Of a stretch of 64,000 nt of DNA, positions 47,305-56,431 are shown one piece after another. The stretch lies in NCBI GenBank assembly GCA_041392665.1, contig JAWKLQ010000007.1:124001-188000 (forward strand), given 5' to 3'. Every line of letters starts with the position of its first letter. Position 1 is the first letter of the stretch. The notes beneath the pieces were generated by a model. The model was not told the DNA's origin, did no database searches, and saw only the letters and a program-made list of their open reading frames with translations. The position numbers were made by a program, and so were the translations under genes. This DNA is from Flavilitoribacter sp020436695 (GTDB taxonomy: Bacteria; Bacteroidota; Bacteroidia; Chitinophagales; Saprospiraceae).

Positions 47305-49000
47305 ATGGGAGCTCAAAAAAAGAAACGGCACAATAAGGTCACGTTTAAGCCCTACGATCAGAATCAGATGTGGCTGTTGCCGCCAAGTTTAGGGGATTTG
47401 ATCCCTGCTAATCACCTGGTCCGGCTAGTGAATGTGGCGATAGAAGGCTTGGACTTGGAGCCAATCTTGAATACTTATGAGGGAGGCGGCTCGAGCGCTT
47501 ATCATCCTCGGATGTTGCTCAAAGCCTTAGTGTATGGCTACATTGAGAAGCTCTATTCATCGCGCAAGATAGAGAAGGCGCTCAAGGAGAATATCTGCTT
47601 CATGTGGTTGTGCGGGATGCAACAGCCGGACCACAACACTCTGAACCGTTTTCGCAAGGGCCAATTAAAAAATACGGTCAAAGATGTCTTTGCCCAGGTG
47701 TTGCTGCTGCTGATTGATCAGGGCCATGTGAACCTGGAAGAGTATCATGTAGATGGTACGAAGATGGAATCAGTAGCTAATCGCTACACCTTTGTGTGGG
47801 CCAAGAATGTGGCCAGATACAAAGCCAGTGTATTGGAAAAAGTGGCTGCTCTGGTGGATCAGATCGAGCAATCTAATGAGGAAGCAGAAGCTGCCGCCCA
47901 GGAACAGACCAAGCCAGGCACCAGTCCTATAGCGGATAGTGAAGCATTAGCACAAACCATTGATCGGCTCAATGAACAGCTAGCTACGGAGTTAGGCAAG
48001 AATAAGCAACTCAAGAAAAAGCTGGATAAACTGGAAAAGGAACATCTGCCAAAGCTTCGCCAGTATGAAGAACAGGAACGCAAACTGGATGGTCGATCTT
48101 CGTATTCCAAAACTGATCCGGATGCTACCTTCATGCGTATGAAGGATGATCATATGAAGAACGGGCAACTCAAGCCCGGGTATAATGTACAGATTGGTAC
48201 GGAAGATCAGTTTATTGTTAACTACACCATCCACCAATCCACAGTTGATGCGCCGGTCTTTGTGGAGCATATGGATAATACCAAATCCTTATTGGCCGGC
48301 ATTGATCAGTCCATGCCCCAGCGCATCGGTGGAGATGCCGGTTATGGCTATGAACAAAACTATGATTATCTGGAAGCAGAGGGTTTGGGCAACTATCTGA
48401 AGTATCCAGGCTTTTTTCAGGAGCAGCAAAAAATATCAGCAAAACCCATTTTTGGTTGCCAACCTATATTACAACCCGGAACAAGATTGCTATATCTGTC
48501 CCATGGGCCAGCGTTTAAGCTACTGGTATACGGGCAAAGAGCAAAAGAAAAGCGGCTATCAGGCTACTTACCGGGTTTATCGTGCCCGCAGATGCGATGG
48601 GTGCCCCTTGCGAGGCCAATGTTACAAAGCCAAGCAAAATCGGCGCATCATTCGAATGAATCAAAACCTAAATCGACATCGGCAACAGGCCCGGGACAAT
48701 CTATGGTCATTGCGTGGTATACGAATGCGAAAAAAGCGAGGAGTGGATGTGGAACCGGTTTTCGGTCATATCAAAGCCTGCCGCAGCTTCCGACGTTTTA
48801 TGTTGCGATCCCTAGCTAAAGTCAATATTGAGTTTGGGCTGCTAGCCATTGCTCATAATATCAAAAAATGGTGGGCCAAACTCCAACGGGGGCCAATAAT
48901 CCGCAACTTGATCCCAAAAACGGACCGATTGGGCCGAATCCTGGCCTTATGTTGGCTTTTTCCCCTAACCCCAGCAGATAATGGCTCTGATCGCAGGTGA
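47305..49000 (+). pseudogene. IS1182-like transposase, frameshifted at an A6 run
   Basis: The frame from 47305 carries the DUF772-like N-terminus (MWLLPPSLGDLIPANHLVRLVNVAIE, YHPRMLLKALVYGY), the first catalytic Asp region YHVDGTKMES, a coiled coil (~residues 220-255) and GGDAGYGYEQNYDYLE. At the six A bases 48428-48433 the homologous reading passes to another frame, continuing as NPFLVANLYYNPEQDCYICPMGQR, a zinc-finger-like CDGCPLRGQC, and the last catalytic Glu region EPVFGHIKACRSFRRF. The shift needed is +1 (or -2), which does not fit a standard -1 slip. Probably inactivated or a sequencing error; the protein would be ~560 residues if restored. Confidence 0.85.
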
Positions 49001-49052
49001 AAAAGGTCTCGCTCTGGGGCATGTCACCATCAATGAGGTAGTATCGAAAATT

Positions 49053-49090
49053 AGAGGCTGCCTCAAAAGCGTACTTTTGAGACAGCCTCT
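49053..49090 (+). terminator. Right-end hairpin of the insertion sequence with T-run
   Basis: AGAGGCTGCCTCAAAAG and CTTTTGAGACAGCCTCT around CGTA, one mismatch, followed directly by seven T. It is a convincing intrinsic terminator built into the right terminal repeat. Confidence 0.75.
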
Positions 49091-49236
49091 TTTTTTATGC
49101 TATGACCCAACCAATTATCCATATTTCGGTTTAATGTCAAAAAAGCAGTGTTTACTCAGCGGAAATGAGCATCAGCTCAAAATTAGAAGTCCGGGTGCGG
49201 CTTTTTGATTAACTTGCCGGCTGAAATTAAAATGCT

Positions 49237-49734
49237 ATGAAACTACCTGCAATCGCCATTTTTGCCTGTATCGCATCTTTTTCTTTCTCAGCCTGTGGTG
49301 GGCATTCTGCTGAGGAAGAAAGTAATGAGGGAACCGAAACCGCCTCATCCACGAAGTTTAACGAAGAACAGCTCGCCGCTCAGCAATTAGCCTGGGATCA
49401 GGTGATGAAAATACACGACGAGGTCATGCCTAAAATGGGCGCGCTGAATCAAATGACAAAATCGCTGAAGGCACAGTGGGAAAGCAATGAAAACCTGGAT
49501 GATGTAACCAAAGACGATATTTCCATTGCTATCCAGGAACTGGAATCGGCCGATGAAGGCATGTGGGACTGGATGCACGAGCTCAAACAACTAAAGCCCC
49601 TGCAGGATTCCGAATCGCACGAGGCCATCCTTAAATATCTGGAAGAACAGGAACAAACCATGATACTGGTACGCGAAGCCATGGACAACAGCATGGAACG
49701 AGGCGATAGTTTGCTTCGGGCTTTGGAGAAATAG
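49237..49734 (+). CDS. Small putative lipoprotein
   Basis: 165 residues. Signal with lipobox FSAC (MKLPAIAIFACIASFSFSACGG), an acidic linker, then an all-helical domain rich in E/Q (WDQVMKIHDEVMPKMGALNQMTKSLKAQWE, DEGMWDWMHELKQL, EEQEQTMILVREAMDNSMERGDSLLRALEK). Similar helical lipoproteins are common in Bacteroidota and poorly characterised. Located upstream of the SCO gene with a 143-bp gap, so possibly but not certainly linked. Confidence 0.7.
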   Translation: MKLPAIAIFACIASFSFSACGGHSAEEESNEGTETASSTKFNEEQLAAQQLAWDQVMKIHDEVMPKMGALNQMTKSLKAQWESNENLDDVTKDDISIAIQELESADEGMWDWMHELKQLKPLQDSESHEAILKYLEEQEQTMILVREAMDNSMERGDSLLRALEK

Positions 49735-49877
49735 CAGTGGAAACCCGGCCCTTGGAAAATCCATATACATAAGTCAATCAGTCGGCCTGCCCTAGACTTA
49801 CCGGACGCAACATAATTCGGTCGACAAAGTGTCGAAGATCACCTGGCTTATGACCACTAGACTACAAACGAATCATT

Positions 49878-50504
49878 ATGAGATATCTACCAATCATTTT
49901 ATTACTGGCGCTGGGAATTGCCGCCTGCAGTGATGCCGTATCCAAACCGGAAGCGCTCCCAATCATGGGTAATCACGATATTGACCCGGCTACCGGCGAT
50001 ACCACCTTTCACCACATCCGGCCTTTCGCTTTTGTTGACCAAGACAGCCAGATCGTTAACAATGCCACTTTTGAAGGTAAGGCCTACGTTGCAGATTTTT
50101 TCTTTACCTCCTGCCCGACCATTTGTCCGAGGGTCAAACAACAAATGTTGCGGATCTACGACCGCTACCAGGATGACGACCGATTGCTGTTGCTCTCACA
50201 TACTATTGATGTAAAACACGACACGGTAGGGCGACTGAAGGAGTACGCCGAAGGTCTTGGGGTTTCTTCGGATAAATGGCACTTCGTTACTGGCGATAAA
50301 GACGAGATCTATGGTATTGCCGAGGATTATCTGAGTATTGCCCGGGAGGATCCTGATGCCCCCGGCGGATTTGACCATAGCGGTTGGGTCATATTAGTTG
50401 ATCAGAAGGGACGCATCCGATCATTTGCCAATGGCACCATACCGGAAAAGATGGATGAACTGATGGAGGACATAGACTGGCTGCTCAATAATGAATTCGA
50501 ATAG
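49878..50504 (+). CDS. SCO1/SenC-family copper chaperone
   Basis: 208 residues, lipoprotein signal MRYLPIILLLALGIAACSD. Thioredoxin fold with the copper-binding CxxxC (Cys79 and Cys83 in FTSCPTICP) and the distal ligand His167 (GGFDHSGW). SCO proteins deliver copper and electrons for cytochrome oxidase CuA assembly, facing the periplasm. Converges on the VOC gene with 5 bp between stops. Confidence 0.9.
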   Translation: MRYLPIILLLALGIAACSDAVSKPEALPIMGNHDIDPATGDTTFHHIRPFAFVDQDSQIVNNATFEGKAYVADFFFTSCPTICPRVKQQMLRIYDRYQDDDRLLLLSHTIDVKHDTVGRLKEYAEGLGVSSDKWHFVTGDKDEIYGIAEDYLSIAREDPDAPGGFDHSGWVILVDQKGRIRSFANGTIPEKMDELMEDIDWLLNNEFE

Positions 50505-50509
50505 CGTGT

Positions 50510-51298
50510 CTAAAGATCTTCCAGGAAGGTAAGCCGGTTTCCACTGGGGTCGAACAGGCCGAATTCATTGGTACCCCAGGCCGTTTTCGGGCGCATTGCG
50601 GAGGCTTCGATCACTCCATTTTTCAGGTATTCCCGGAACAGCGGCTGGATGTTCTTAACCTCGATGCGCACATCCGTAGAGGTCATATCCTGTGGGTATT
50701 GAAATTGCAGATGCAGATATAACTTTTGCCGACCCAAAACGGCATAGTTTACCGGTCCTGCTGCATAACGGGTACTATCAAATACATTTTCGAAGCCCAG
50801 TTTTTCTTCATACCACCGGATATCTCTTCCTACATCGGAGGAAGCCAGCACAGGGCACATATACAAAAATGTGGTCTCCTGCTGGTGTGCGTCCTCCTCC
50901 GGCTTATCCTGGTAAAAAGCATTTTCCGTCATTCCCTGTCCGAATGCCAGGATATATCCATCTGGGTCTTTTATGATGAACTCCAGATTGCCGTAAGCGG
51001 CCTTATAGGTCAGTTCATGATGAACAATTGCACCATTCCCGGTCATTTCCTCGTATAACTTCCTAGCATCGCGTACCCAGAAATAGGCATCCCAGATCTC
51101 TTCCCTCGGTTGTATGCGCGCTGGGTCCTCAGGTTGGGAAAGCATAATGATGATGTCTTCTCTCTGGGGCATGGCAAAGTTGGGCGGATCACCCCAAAGA
51201 TGTGGCCTTGCAAACCCCAGAACATCACAGTAATAATCCAGAGAACGGTGAAGGTCTTTGACGAAAAAGACCGGAGCGGAGCCGTAGAACATATTCAT
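50510..51298 (-). CDS. VOC-superfamily protein with two glyoxalase-like domains
   Basis: The longer frame opens at 51379, but the ATG at 51298 (MNMFYGSAPVFFVKDLHRSLDYYCDVLGF) starts exactly at the first VOC strand and is chosen (262 residues). Two beta-alpha-beta-beta-beta domains: residues ~5-120 (YCDVLGFARPHLWGDPPNFAM, IKDPDGYILAFGQ) and ~135-260 (YEEKLGFENVFDSTRYAAGPVNYAVLG, LFDPSGNRLTFLE). Such proteins are metal-dependent lyases, dioxygenases or resistance proteins; which applies here is unknown. Confidence 0.82.
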   Translation of the reverse strand: MNMFYGSAPVFFVKDLHRSLDYYCDVLGFARPHLWGDPPNFAMPQREDIIIMLSQPEDPARIQPREEIWDAYFWVRDARKLYEEMTGNGAIVHHELTYKAAYGNLEFIIKDPDGYILAFGQGMTENAFYQDKPEEDAHQQETTFLYMCPVLASSDVGRDIRWYEEKLGFENVFDSTRYAAGPVNYAVLGRQKLYLHLQFQYPQDMTSTDVRIEVKNIQPLFREYLKNGVIEASAMRPKTAWGTNEFGLFDPSGNRLTFLEDL

Positions 51299-51341
51299 AA
51301 TATACGTATTTAGTCGTTGTTTATAACTAAGCTCGCTCTGC

Positions 51342-51473
51342 ACAGGACAAAAAATAAAAGTTGCCAGGATTTTGCCCACACGCGCCCTAACCCTGAAGGG
51401 AAATCTACCCGCGGGTTGGGTTCCTTTAGGAATAAAAGGCGCGGGTTGGCCATTGAAAAAAGTTTTGTCCTGT
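51342..51473. repeat. Inverted-repeat element between two minus-strand genes
   Basis: Perfect 11-bp arms ACAGGACAAAA (51342-51352) and TTTTGTCCTGT (51463-51473). Between them lie a palindromic ACCCGCGGGT and further G/C-rich complementary stretches (GCGCCCTA/AAAGGCGC). Non-coding, about 130 bp, size and layout like the elements at 5217 and 37183 but unrelated in sequence. Confidence 0.55.
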
Positions 51474-51509
51474 ACATAACTAAGCCCAGCAAAGCACTTT
51501 TCATTACTT

Positions 51510-52460
51510 TCATATGATCAGAACTTCGATCAACTGCCGCAACTCCTTACTACCGGAAAAGTCCCGGTAATCCAGTTCCAGCCTGGAGCCATCGTCGTAA
51601 TATAACTCTGCTTTGTAAATACCCGATAAAGGCAATCGCAAACAGATCCGATCAGGGGTACTGGGCTGTTCCCGGATCGTCCAGGCCGCCAGACGCTCGC
51701 CGGAAGCGAGGTATGCCACACGTTGGACTTCTTGCTCTCCCAGTAATAAACCTTCTCTGCGAATATCCTCCGGTACTTCCCAATATGATTTCCCGCGTTC
51801 CTGACGAAGCATCCTCGCGGTCTCCACTACAGTTTGGGTCAAGGCATAGCCTACGTTTTTTTCAATCTCCAGGCGCCCCGTAGTACGCTGATCATTCAGG
51901 GTGAAAATGGTACGATAAATATCGGTCTGCTTCCCTTCCCGAAAGGAAAGGATGCAATGGGACGGTGTGCGCCCCGCGTAATGCCGATACTCATACAGGC
52001 GGTACAAACCCAACTCCTGTGGAGGCATGGCAATGAAGCCCCGGCTTTCCTGGATCATCATCAGTCCGTGCGCGTGAGCGACTGCGTGCCTGTTGCTTGG
52101 GAGTTGCTGGTAGTTGAGTTGAGGCACCTCCCTCTTTCGGCCTTCCGCCATGATCTGCTGCCGTCCTCTGACCAGCACCTGCCAGACCACATTTCCGAGC
52201 TCCATGTAATGAAAAACCGTTTCGTCCGTATCCTCTCCAAAGGTATAGATCCGCACTTGGCCTTCAGACCAAAACCACCAATCGCGTTCTTCCGCCAATA
52301 TCGACATATAAGCGGAAACTTCAGCCGGAACAGCCTGAAAGCCCTGTTCGCGAAGTTCCCGCCTTACATCCTGTACAGTTGTGGCGCCGTGGGTCAGCAT
52401 TAATGCCTCGGTAATCTGGCATACAATTTCCGGTTGCAGCGTCTGAAAATAATGAGTCAT
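51510..52460 (-). CDS. Hypothetical protein with possible N-terminal winged helix
   Basis: The frame opens at 52544, but the ATG at 52460 (MTHYFQTLQPEIVCQITEALMLTHGATTVQDVRREL) is the likely start (316 residues). Residues ~10-75 have a helix-turn-helix-like layout followed by a wing-like strand (WWFWSEGQVRIYTFG). The rest is beta-rich with YEYRHYAGRTPSHCILSF and a C-terminal AELYYDDGSRLELDYRDF. No signal peptide or TMs. I do not recognise the family. Divergent from the PLP-enzyme gene, with palindromes between. Confidence 0.6.
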   Translation of the reverse strand: MTHYFQTLQPEIVCQITEALMLTHGATTVQDVRRELREQGFQAVPAEVSAYMSILAEERDWWFWSEGQVRIYTFGEDTDETVFHYMELGNVVWQVLVRGRQQIMAEGRKREVPQLNYQQLPSNRHAVAHAHGLMMIQESRGFIAMPPQELGLYRLYEYRHYAGRTPSHCILSFREGKQTDIYRTIFTLNDQRTTGRLEIEKNVGYALTQTVVETARMLRQERGKSYWEVPEDIRREGLLLGEQEVQRVAYLASGERLAAWTIREQPSTPDRICLRLPLSGIYKAELYYDDGSRLELDYRDFSGSKELRQLIEVLII

Positions 52461-52499
52461 GAGGTAGTGTATTTTGGTTTTTTGGGGCGGAATTAAAAC

Positions 52500-52535
52500 A
52501 TGAGTCATCCCCTGCGAAAATATGGGACGACTCAT
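52500..52535. promoter_or_regulatory. Leader hairpin upstream of the hypothetical gene
   Basis: ATGAGTCATCCC (52500-52511) pairs with GGGACGACTCAT (52524-52535), one mismatch. The word ATGAGTCAT recurs at 52452-52460, where it is the start region of the gene on the minus strand. Confidence 0.45.
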
Positions 52536-52570
52536 GTGATCCACACTTACTAGATTTAGAGCTTACTGAC

Positions 52571-52589
52571 TGTTCACATATTGTGAACA
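52571..52589. promoter_or_regulatory. 19-bp operator-like palindrome between divergent genes
   Basis: TGTTCACA and TGTGAACA arms of 8 bp around TAT. It is ~110 bp from the 52460 start and ~125 bp from the 52713 start, inside an AT-rich intergenic region, as expected for a shared regulator site. Confidence 0.55.
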
Positions 52590-52712
52590 ATAATCGCAAT
52601 TACACTGTAAATATAATCTATTTGATTCTATTATTCCAAATAAATTTCCACTATTTTTTTATTTATTTAATTTTATAATCAAAAAATTTATTAATTTATT
52701 CGTACAAAGTGA

Positions 52713-53705
52713 ATGCTTACCGAAAAAGAAGTCAAAGAGCTTTGTTTTCACCTACCATTCCCGGATTCCATTCCTTATTTTGGGATCATGAAGGATCCGC
52801 TGGAAATATTGCCGCCTAGTCCCATCGTCCCTTTGCGGTCTCCGATTACGGAAAAAGCACAGGTTGAACTGTTGATCAAGCGCGACGACCTGCTGCAGCC
52901 GGGCGACGATCAGGATCTATGCGGTAATAAGGTGAGAAAACTGAAGTACAATCTGGCGGCAGCCCGCAGTACAGGTCACGATTGCCTGCTCACTTTCGGC
53001 GGCGCCTACAGCAACCACATTGCCGCCGTAGCCCGGGCGGGCCGGTATTTCGGATTCGAGACGATAGGCGTGATCCGCGGAGAAGCCCATCATCCACTCA
53101 ATCCAACACTAAGCCGGGCCGTGGCCAACGGCATGCAGTTGCTTTATCTCGACCGGTCCACTTACCGGCGGAAGCATCTGCCCGAAGTGATCGAACCGCT
53201 TCGCAACCAATACGGCAATTTTTACCTCATTCCCGAAGGCGGCACCAATGAACTGGCGCTGCAAGGCAGTGAAGAGATCATTCCGGAGATCGAAAGCCAG
53301 CTCGGTCGCCTACCGGATCATCTCACTGTTACGTGTGGTACGGGCGGTACGCTGGCGGGTATGATCCGTGCCTGCGCCGGCCGCAGTCGTTTGCTCGGTA
53401 TTTCTTCCCTGAAAGGGAACTTCATGACCAGTGAAGTGCAAAAGTGGCTGGGAGAAGCATTCCCCTATCAGAACTGGCAGGTCAACTCAGATTATCACTT
53501 CGGCGGCTATGCGAAATTTCCAGGAATACTCCGGCAGTTTGTGTACACCTTCGAGCAGGAACACGGAATTTTACTCGATCCGGTTTACACCTCAAAATTG
53601 GCATACGGCGTTCTTGATCTCATCGAAAAAGGATATTTTCCCAAAGGCAGTACGGTGTTGATGATCCATACCGGCGGGCTACAGGGATGGATGGGCATAG
53701 AGTAA
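52713..53705 (+). CDS. PLP-dependent D-cysteine desulfhydrase/ACC deaminase-like enzyme
   Basis: 330 residues (an internal ATG at 52788 is a possible alternative start). Fold-type II PLP enzyme: PLP lysine in CGNKVRKLKYNL (~73), TFGGAYSNHIAAVA, PEGGTNELALQG, and the phosphate-binding TCGTGGTLAGM. These match the D-cysteine desulfhydrase/1-aminocyclopropane-1-carboxylate deaminase family, which removes sulfide or ammonia from D-cysteine or ACC. Which substrate is used cannot be told. Cytoplasmic. Confidence 0.87.
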   Translation: MLTEKEVKELCFHLPFPDSIPYFGIMKDPLEILPPSPIVPLRSPITEKAQVELLIKRDDLLQPGDDQDLCGNKVRKLKYNLAAARSTGHDCLLTFGGAYSNHIAAVARAGRYFGFETIGVIRGEAHHPLNPTLSRAVANGMQLLYLDRSTYRRKHLPEVIEPLRNQYGNFYLIPEGGTNELALQGSEEIIPEIESQLGRLPDHLTVTCGTGGTLAGMIRACAGRSRLLGISSLKGNFMTSEVQKWLGEAFPYQNWQVNSDYHFGGYAKFPGILRQFVYTFEQEHGILLDPVYTSKLAYGVLDLIEKGYFPKGSTVLMIHTGGLQGWMGIE

Positions 53706-53722
53706 GGGCAGCGATCGTCCGA

Positions 53723-55360
53723 TCAGGTACCGATCAGCCATCCAAACAACACCTGCACCAGAATGATCTTCACGATCATCGATACCGGAAAGATCATGGT
53801 GAAGCCGGCATTCGGCAATTTGTTCCCCGCCAGCGAAGTGGAATATTCCAGTACGGCCGGTTGATTGGAGATCATACCCGAGAGGAGGGAAAATGGGATC
53901 TTCAGCAAACGATGACCTATTAACAGGCCAAGGATCGCCGTAAAAAAACTAATGACCCAGCCGGCACCGAAAAGGAAAAGACCGTCTCCCCGCAATAAGG
54001 TATTGAGAAAAGTATGCCCCGAACGAATGCCGATACCGGCGAGCAGGAGAATGAGCCCCATCTGTCGGAGCGTCAGATTGGCGCTGTAGGGCAACGTCCA
54101 TACCACCGGACCGCTACGCCGCAGCGCACCCAATACCAATCCCACTATAAGCGGTCCGCCGGCAAAGCCCAGCTTAAAAGTAAAGTCGCCGGGAAGAGCA
54201 AAACTGATCAGTCCGAGCAATAAGCCCAGGGCCATACCCGATCCAAAGGAGAGCAGATCAATGTGGCTCAGATCATCGTAGGAATCGCCGAAGATCTCGG
54301 CGAGTGCCGGAATATCCGTACGACGGGCAACGACCAACACCTGATCGCCCAGTTCCAGAATAGTGTCCCCGTTGGCCAGCACATCCATATCTCCGCGCTT
54401 GACCCGGGTGATGATGGCGGAATACTTTTCCGCCAGGTTCAGCGAAGCGATCTTCTGGCCTGCCACGGTCGGATTGGAAACAAACAGGCGCTGGGCATCG
54501 AATACCGTGCGATCAAAAGATAGCTCCGTTTCCAGTTTTTCCCCGATCAGCGCCGTTGCCTTTTGCACGGTTTCTTCATTGCCAACCAACACCATCTGAT
54601 CTCCCAGTTCGATCGTGGTGTCCATATTGGGAAGAAAAGAATCGCCGTTGCGCTTCATCCGGCCAAACACCAGACTACCGCCAAAATGCTGAAAAAGCGC
54701 CCGAATGGTGTGCGTGGTAAGTTGATCATTCGTAACCTCGACCGACCAGCGGGTAAGGTTTTCATTCACCGGATAGATACTTTGTAGCCGTCTTTCCTCC
54801 TGACGGTAATCCACCCGCAACCAGCGCCGCATCATGCCGATGGCCATCATCGCTCCCAGCACGGCCGTCGGATAGGAGATGGAATATCCCACTACGGCGT
54901 TGCTGCTCATGGCATCCCGGTCGACCACCTTGGGCGATTTACCGATCAGATCAAGCAGACCGGCCAGTGCAGGGGTATTTGTATTGGTACCCGACATGAT
55001 GCCGGACGAAGTAGCGGCATCCAGCCCCCACCAGAAATGAAAACCGGCAGTAACCAGGGCCGTAAAACCGATGACTCCCAGTATGAACAAGGAATTGACC
55101 AGTCCGTGCTTTTTAAAGGTGTGAAAAAATCCGGCACCGCTACTCAGCCCGATGGTATACACGTACATAGACAGCCCCAATACGATGATGATCTGCGGTA
55201 CGGACAACTTGGGGTCAAGTGCTCCGAAACCCAGCCCCACAAAAAGGACGGCGGCCGAGCCCAGCCTGGCCCCACGAATGGGGATCTTGCCGACGGCGTA
55301 GCCAATGGCCGAAACGACAAAAAGCAATAATAGCGGACTTTCCTTAAAAGCTTCTATCAT
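53723..55360 (-). CDS. AspT/YidE-type transporter with two RCK_C domains
   Basis: 545 residues. N-terminal TM block (~1-180) with GLSSGAGFF and SGIMSGTNTNTPALAG, two TrkA-C/RCK_C domains in the middle (FGRMKRNGDSFLPNMDTTIELGDQMVLVG and RVKRGDMDVLANGDTILELGDQVLVVA), then a second TM block with GGPLIVGLVLGA. This is the AAE/YbjL-YidE duplication layout of putative amino-acid exchangers. Inner membrane. Substrate unknown. Confidence 0.87.
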   Translation of the reverse strand: MIEAFKESPLLLLFVVSAIGYAVGKIPIRGARLGSAAVLFVGLGFGALDPKLSVPQIIIVLGLSMYVYTIGLSSGAGFFHTFKKHGLVNSLFILGVIGFTALVTAGFHFWWGLDAATSSGIMSGTNTNTPALAGLLDLIGKSPKVVDRDAMSSNAVVGYSISYPTAVLGAMMAIGMMRRWLRVDYRQEERRLQSIYPVNENLTRWSVEVTNDQLTTHTIRALFQHFGGSLVFGRMKRNGDSFLPNMDTTIELGDQMVLVGNEETVQKATALIGEKLETELSFDRTVFDAQRLFVSNPTVAGQKIASLNLAEKYSAIITRVKRGDMDVLANGDTILELGDQVLVVARRTDIPALAEIFGDSYDDLSHIDLLSFGSGMALGLLLGLISFALPGDFTFKLGFAGGPLIVGLVLGALRRSGPVVWTLPYSANLTLRQMGLILLLAGIGIRSGHTFLNTLLRGDGLFLFGAGWVISFFTAILGLLIGHRLLKIPFSLLSGMISNQPAVLEYSTSLAGNKLPNAGFTMIFPVSMIVKIILVQVLFGWLIGT

Positions 55361-55563
55361 AGCGCAGCGGGCTGTAACACCGAAGTAGTGCTATAGTGAA
55401 CAAACATAAGTGCAAAGTTAAGGTTTCATTTCCGGCAATGAATGTACGGGGGATTAATTCGTTATATTTACGGCGGAATGGAGGATGTGATCTGGTGACA
55501 TGGGGACTGGAGAATGGAAAGAATACTTCACTCACTGTATATACAGCTCCGCAATATCTTGTT

Positions 55564-55604
55564 GACCGACTTACGACTCATTGACTTACGACTAACAGAC
55601 TAAC
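55564..55604. repeat. GACTTACGACT repeats just before the inositol monophosphatase start
   Basis: Two near-copies (GACCGACTTACGACT and TTGACTTACGACT) and a trailing ACAGACTAAC end 4 bp before the ATG at 55609. Same word as in the gaps at 28226 and 30325. Confidence 0.65.
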
Positions 55605-55608
55605 ATTT

Positions 55609-56406
55609 ATGTCTTCAACCTACGCGCGGCTGTGCCGCGAAGCACAACGAATAGTACTGCATACTGCCGAATTCATTCAGGGGGAACTGGGAAAAGTGGA
55701 TCAGGACCGGATCGAGACCAAAAGCCTGAACAGTCTGGTGAGCTACGTGGATAAAGAAGCCGAAAACCTGCTGGTAGAAGGCCTTACCGAATTGCTGCCG
55801 GAATCCGTATTCTTTACGGAAGAAGATACCACTGAGAATGCCGAAGGAGAATGGCAATGGATCATTGATCCTTTGGACGGTACTACCAATTTTCTCCATC
55901 AGATCCCGGTGTTTTGCATCAGTGTGGCGCTCCGGTATCAGGAAGAACTGGTACTGGGTATCATATATGAGATCAACCGGAAGGAATTCTTTTATGGCTG
56001 GAAAGGTGGTGGGGTATTCCTGAATCAGTCCCCGGTGCGCGTCCGGCAAAATAACGAACTGGCCAATGCGCTTCTGGCCACGGGCTTTCCGTACTACGAT
56101 TACGAACGCACCGATCCTTACCTGGCCTGCCTGAAATATTTTATCCAGAATACCCGCGGCATTCGCCGCCTGGGTGCAGCGGCCGTCGACCTGGCCTATG
56201 TAGCCTGCGGTCGTTTTGACGGGTTTTATGAATATAGTCTCCAGCCCTGGGATGTGGCGGCCGGTGCCTTTCTCGTGCAGGAAGCGGGTGGCGTGATCAC
56301 CGACTTTAGTGGAGGCGACAACTATCTATTCGGTAATGAGGTGATCGCTGCCGGGCCATCTATACATAGCGCCATGCATAAAGTGATCGGCAAACATTTT
56401 CCGTAA
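55609..56406 (+). CDS. suhB: Inositol monophosphatase family protein
   Basis: 265 residues, normal length. Metal-site motifs: EEDTT (~70), DPLDGTTNF (Asp87, Asp90) and WDVAAGAFLVQEAGG (Trp214, Asp215). It removes phosphate from myo-inositol phosphates or related sugar phosphates using Mg2+. The next gene begins 25 bp later and the following one 39 bp after that, so the three probably form one operon. Gene symbol given for the family, not for proven ribosome-assembly function. Confidence 0.88.
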   Translation: MSSTYARLCREAQRIVLHTAEFIQGELGKVDQDRIETKSLNSLVSYVDKEAENLLVEGLTELLPESVFFTEEDTTENAEGEWQWIIDPLDGTTNFLHQIPVFCISVALRYQEELVLGIIYEINRKEFFYGWKGGGVFLNQSPVRVRQNNELANALLATGFPYYDYERTDPYLACLKYFIQNTRGIRRLGAAAVDLAYVACGRFDGFYEYSLQPWDVAAGAFLVQEAGGVITDFSGGDNYLFGNEVIAAGPSIHSAMHKVIGKHFP

Positions 56407-56431
56407 CCGGCTTCAGCAAAAAAGACTAAAA

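Larger units (their letters stand above)
47233..49090 (+). mobile_element. IS1182-family-like insertion sequence
   Basis: 1858 bp bounded by perfect 18-bp terminal inverted repeats AGAGGCTGTCTCAAAAGT (47233-47250 and, inverted, 49073-49090). It contains one long transposase reading frame interrupted by a frameshift. Each end also folds on itself: 47233-47265 has 12-bp arms and 49053-49090 has 17-bp arms with one mismatch followed by T7. No obvious target duplication was seen in the flanks. The family call comes from the DUF772-type N-terminus and DDE layout. Confidence 0.85.

Noticed and set aside
48421..48440. Programmed -1 frameshifting in the transposase
   Set aside because: The reading frames are related by +1 (or -2), and the A6 run is not in the phase of an X-XXY-YYZ heptamer.
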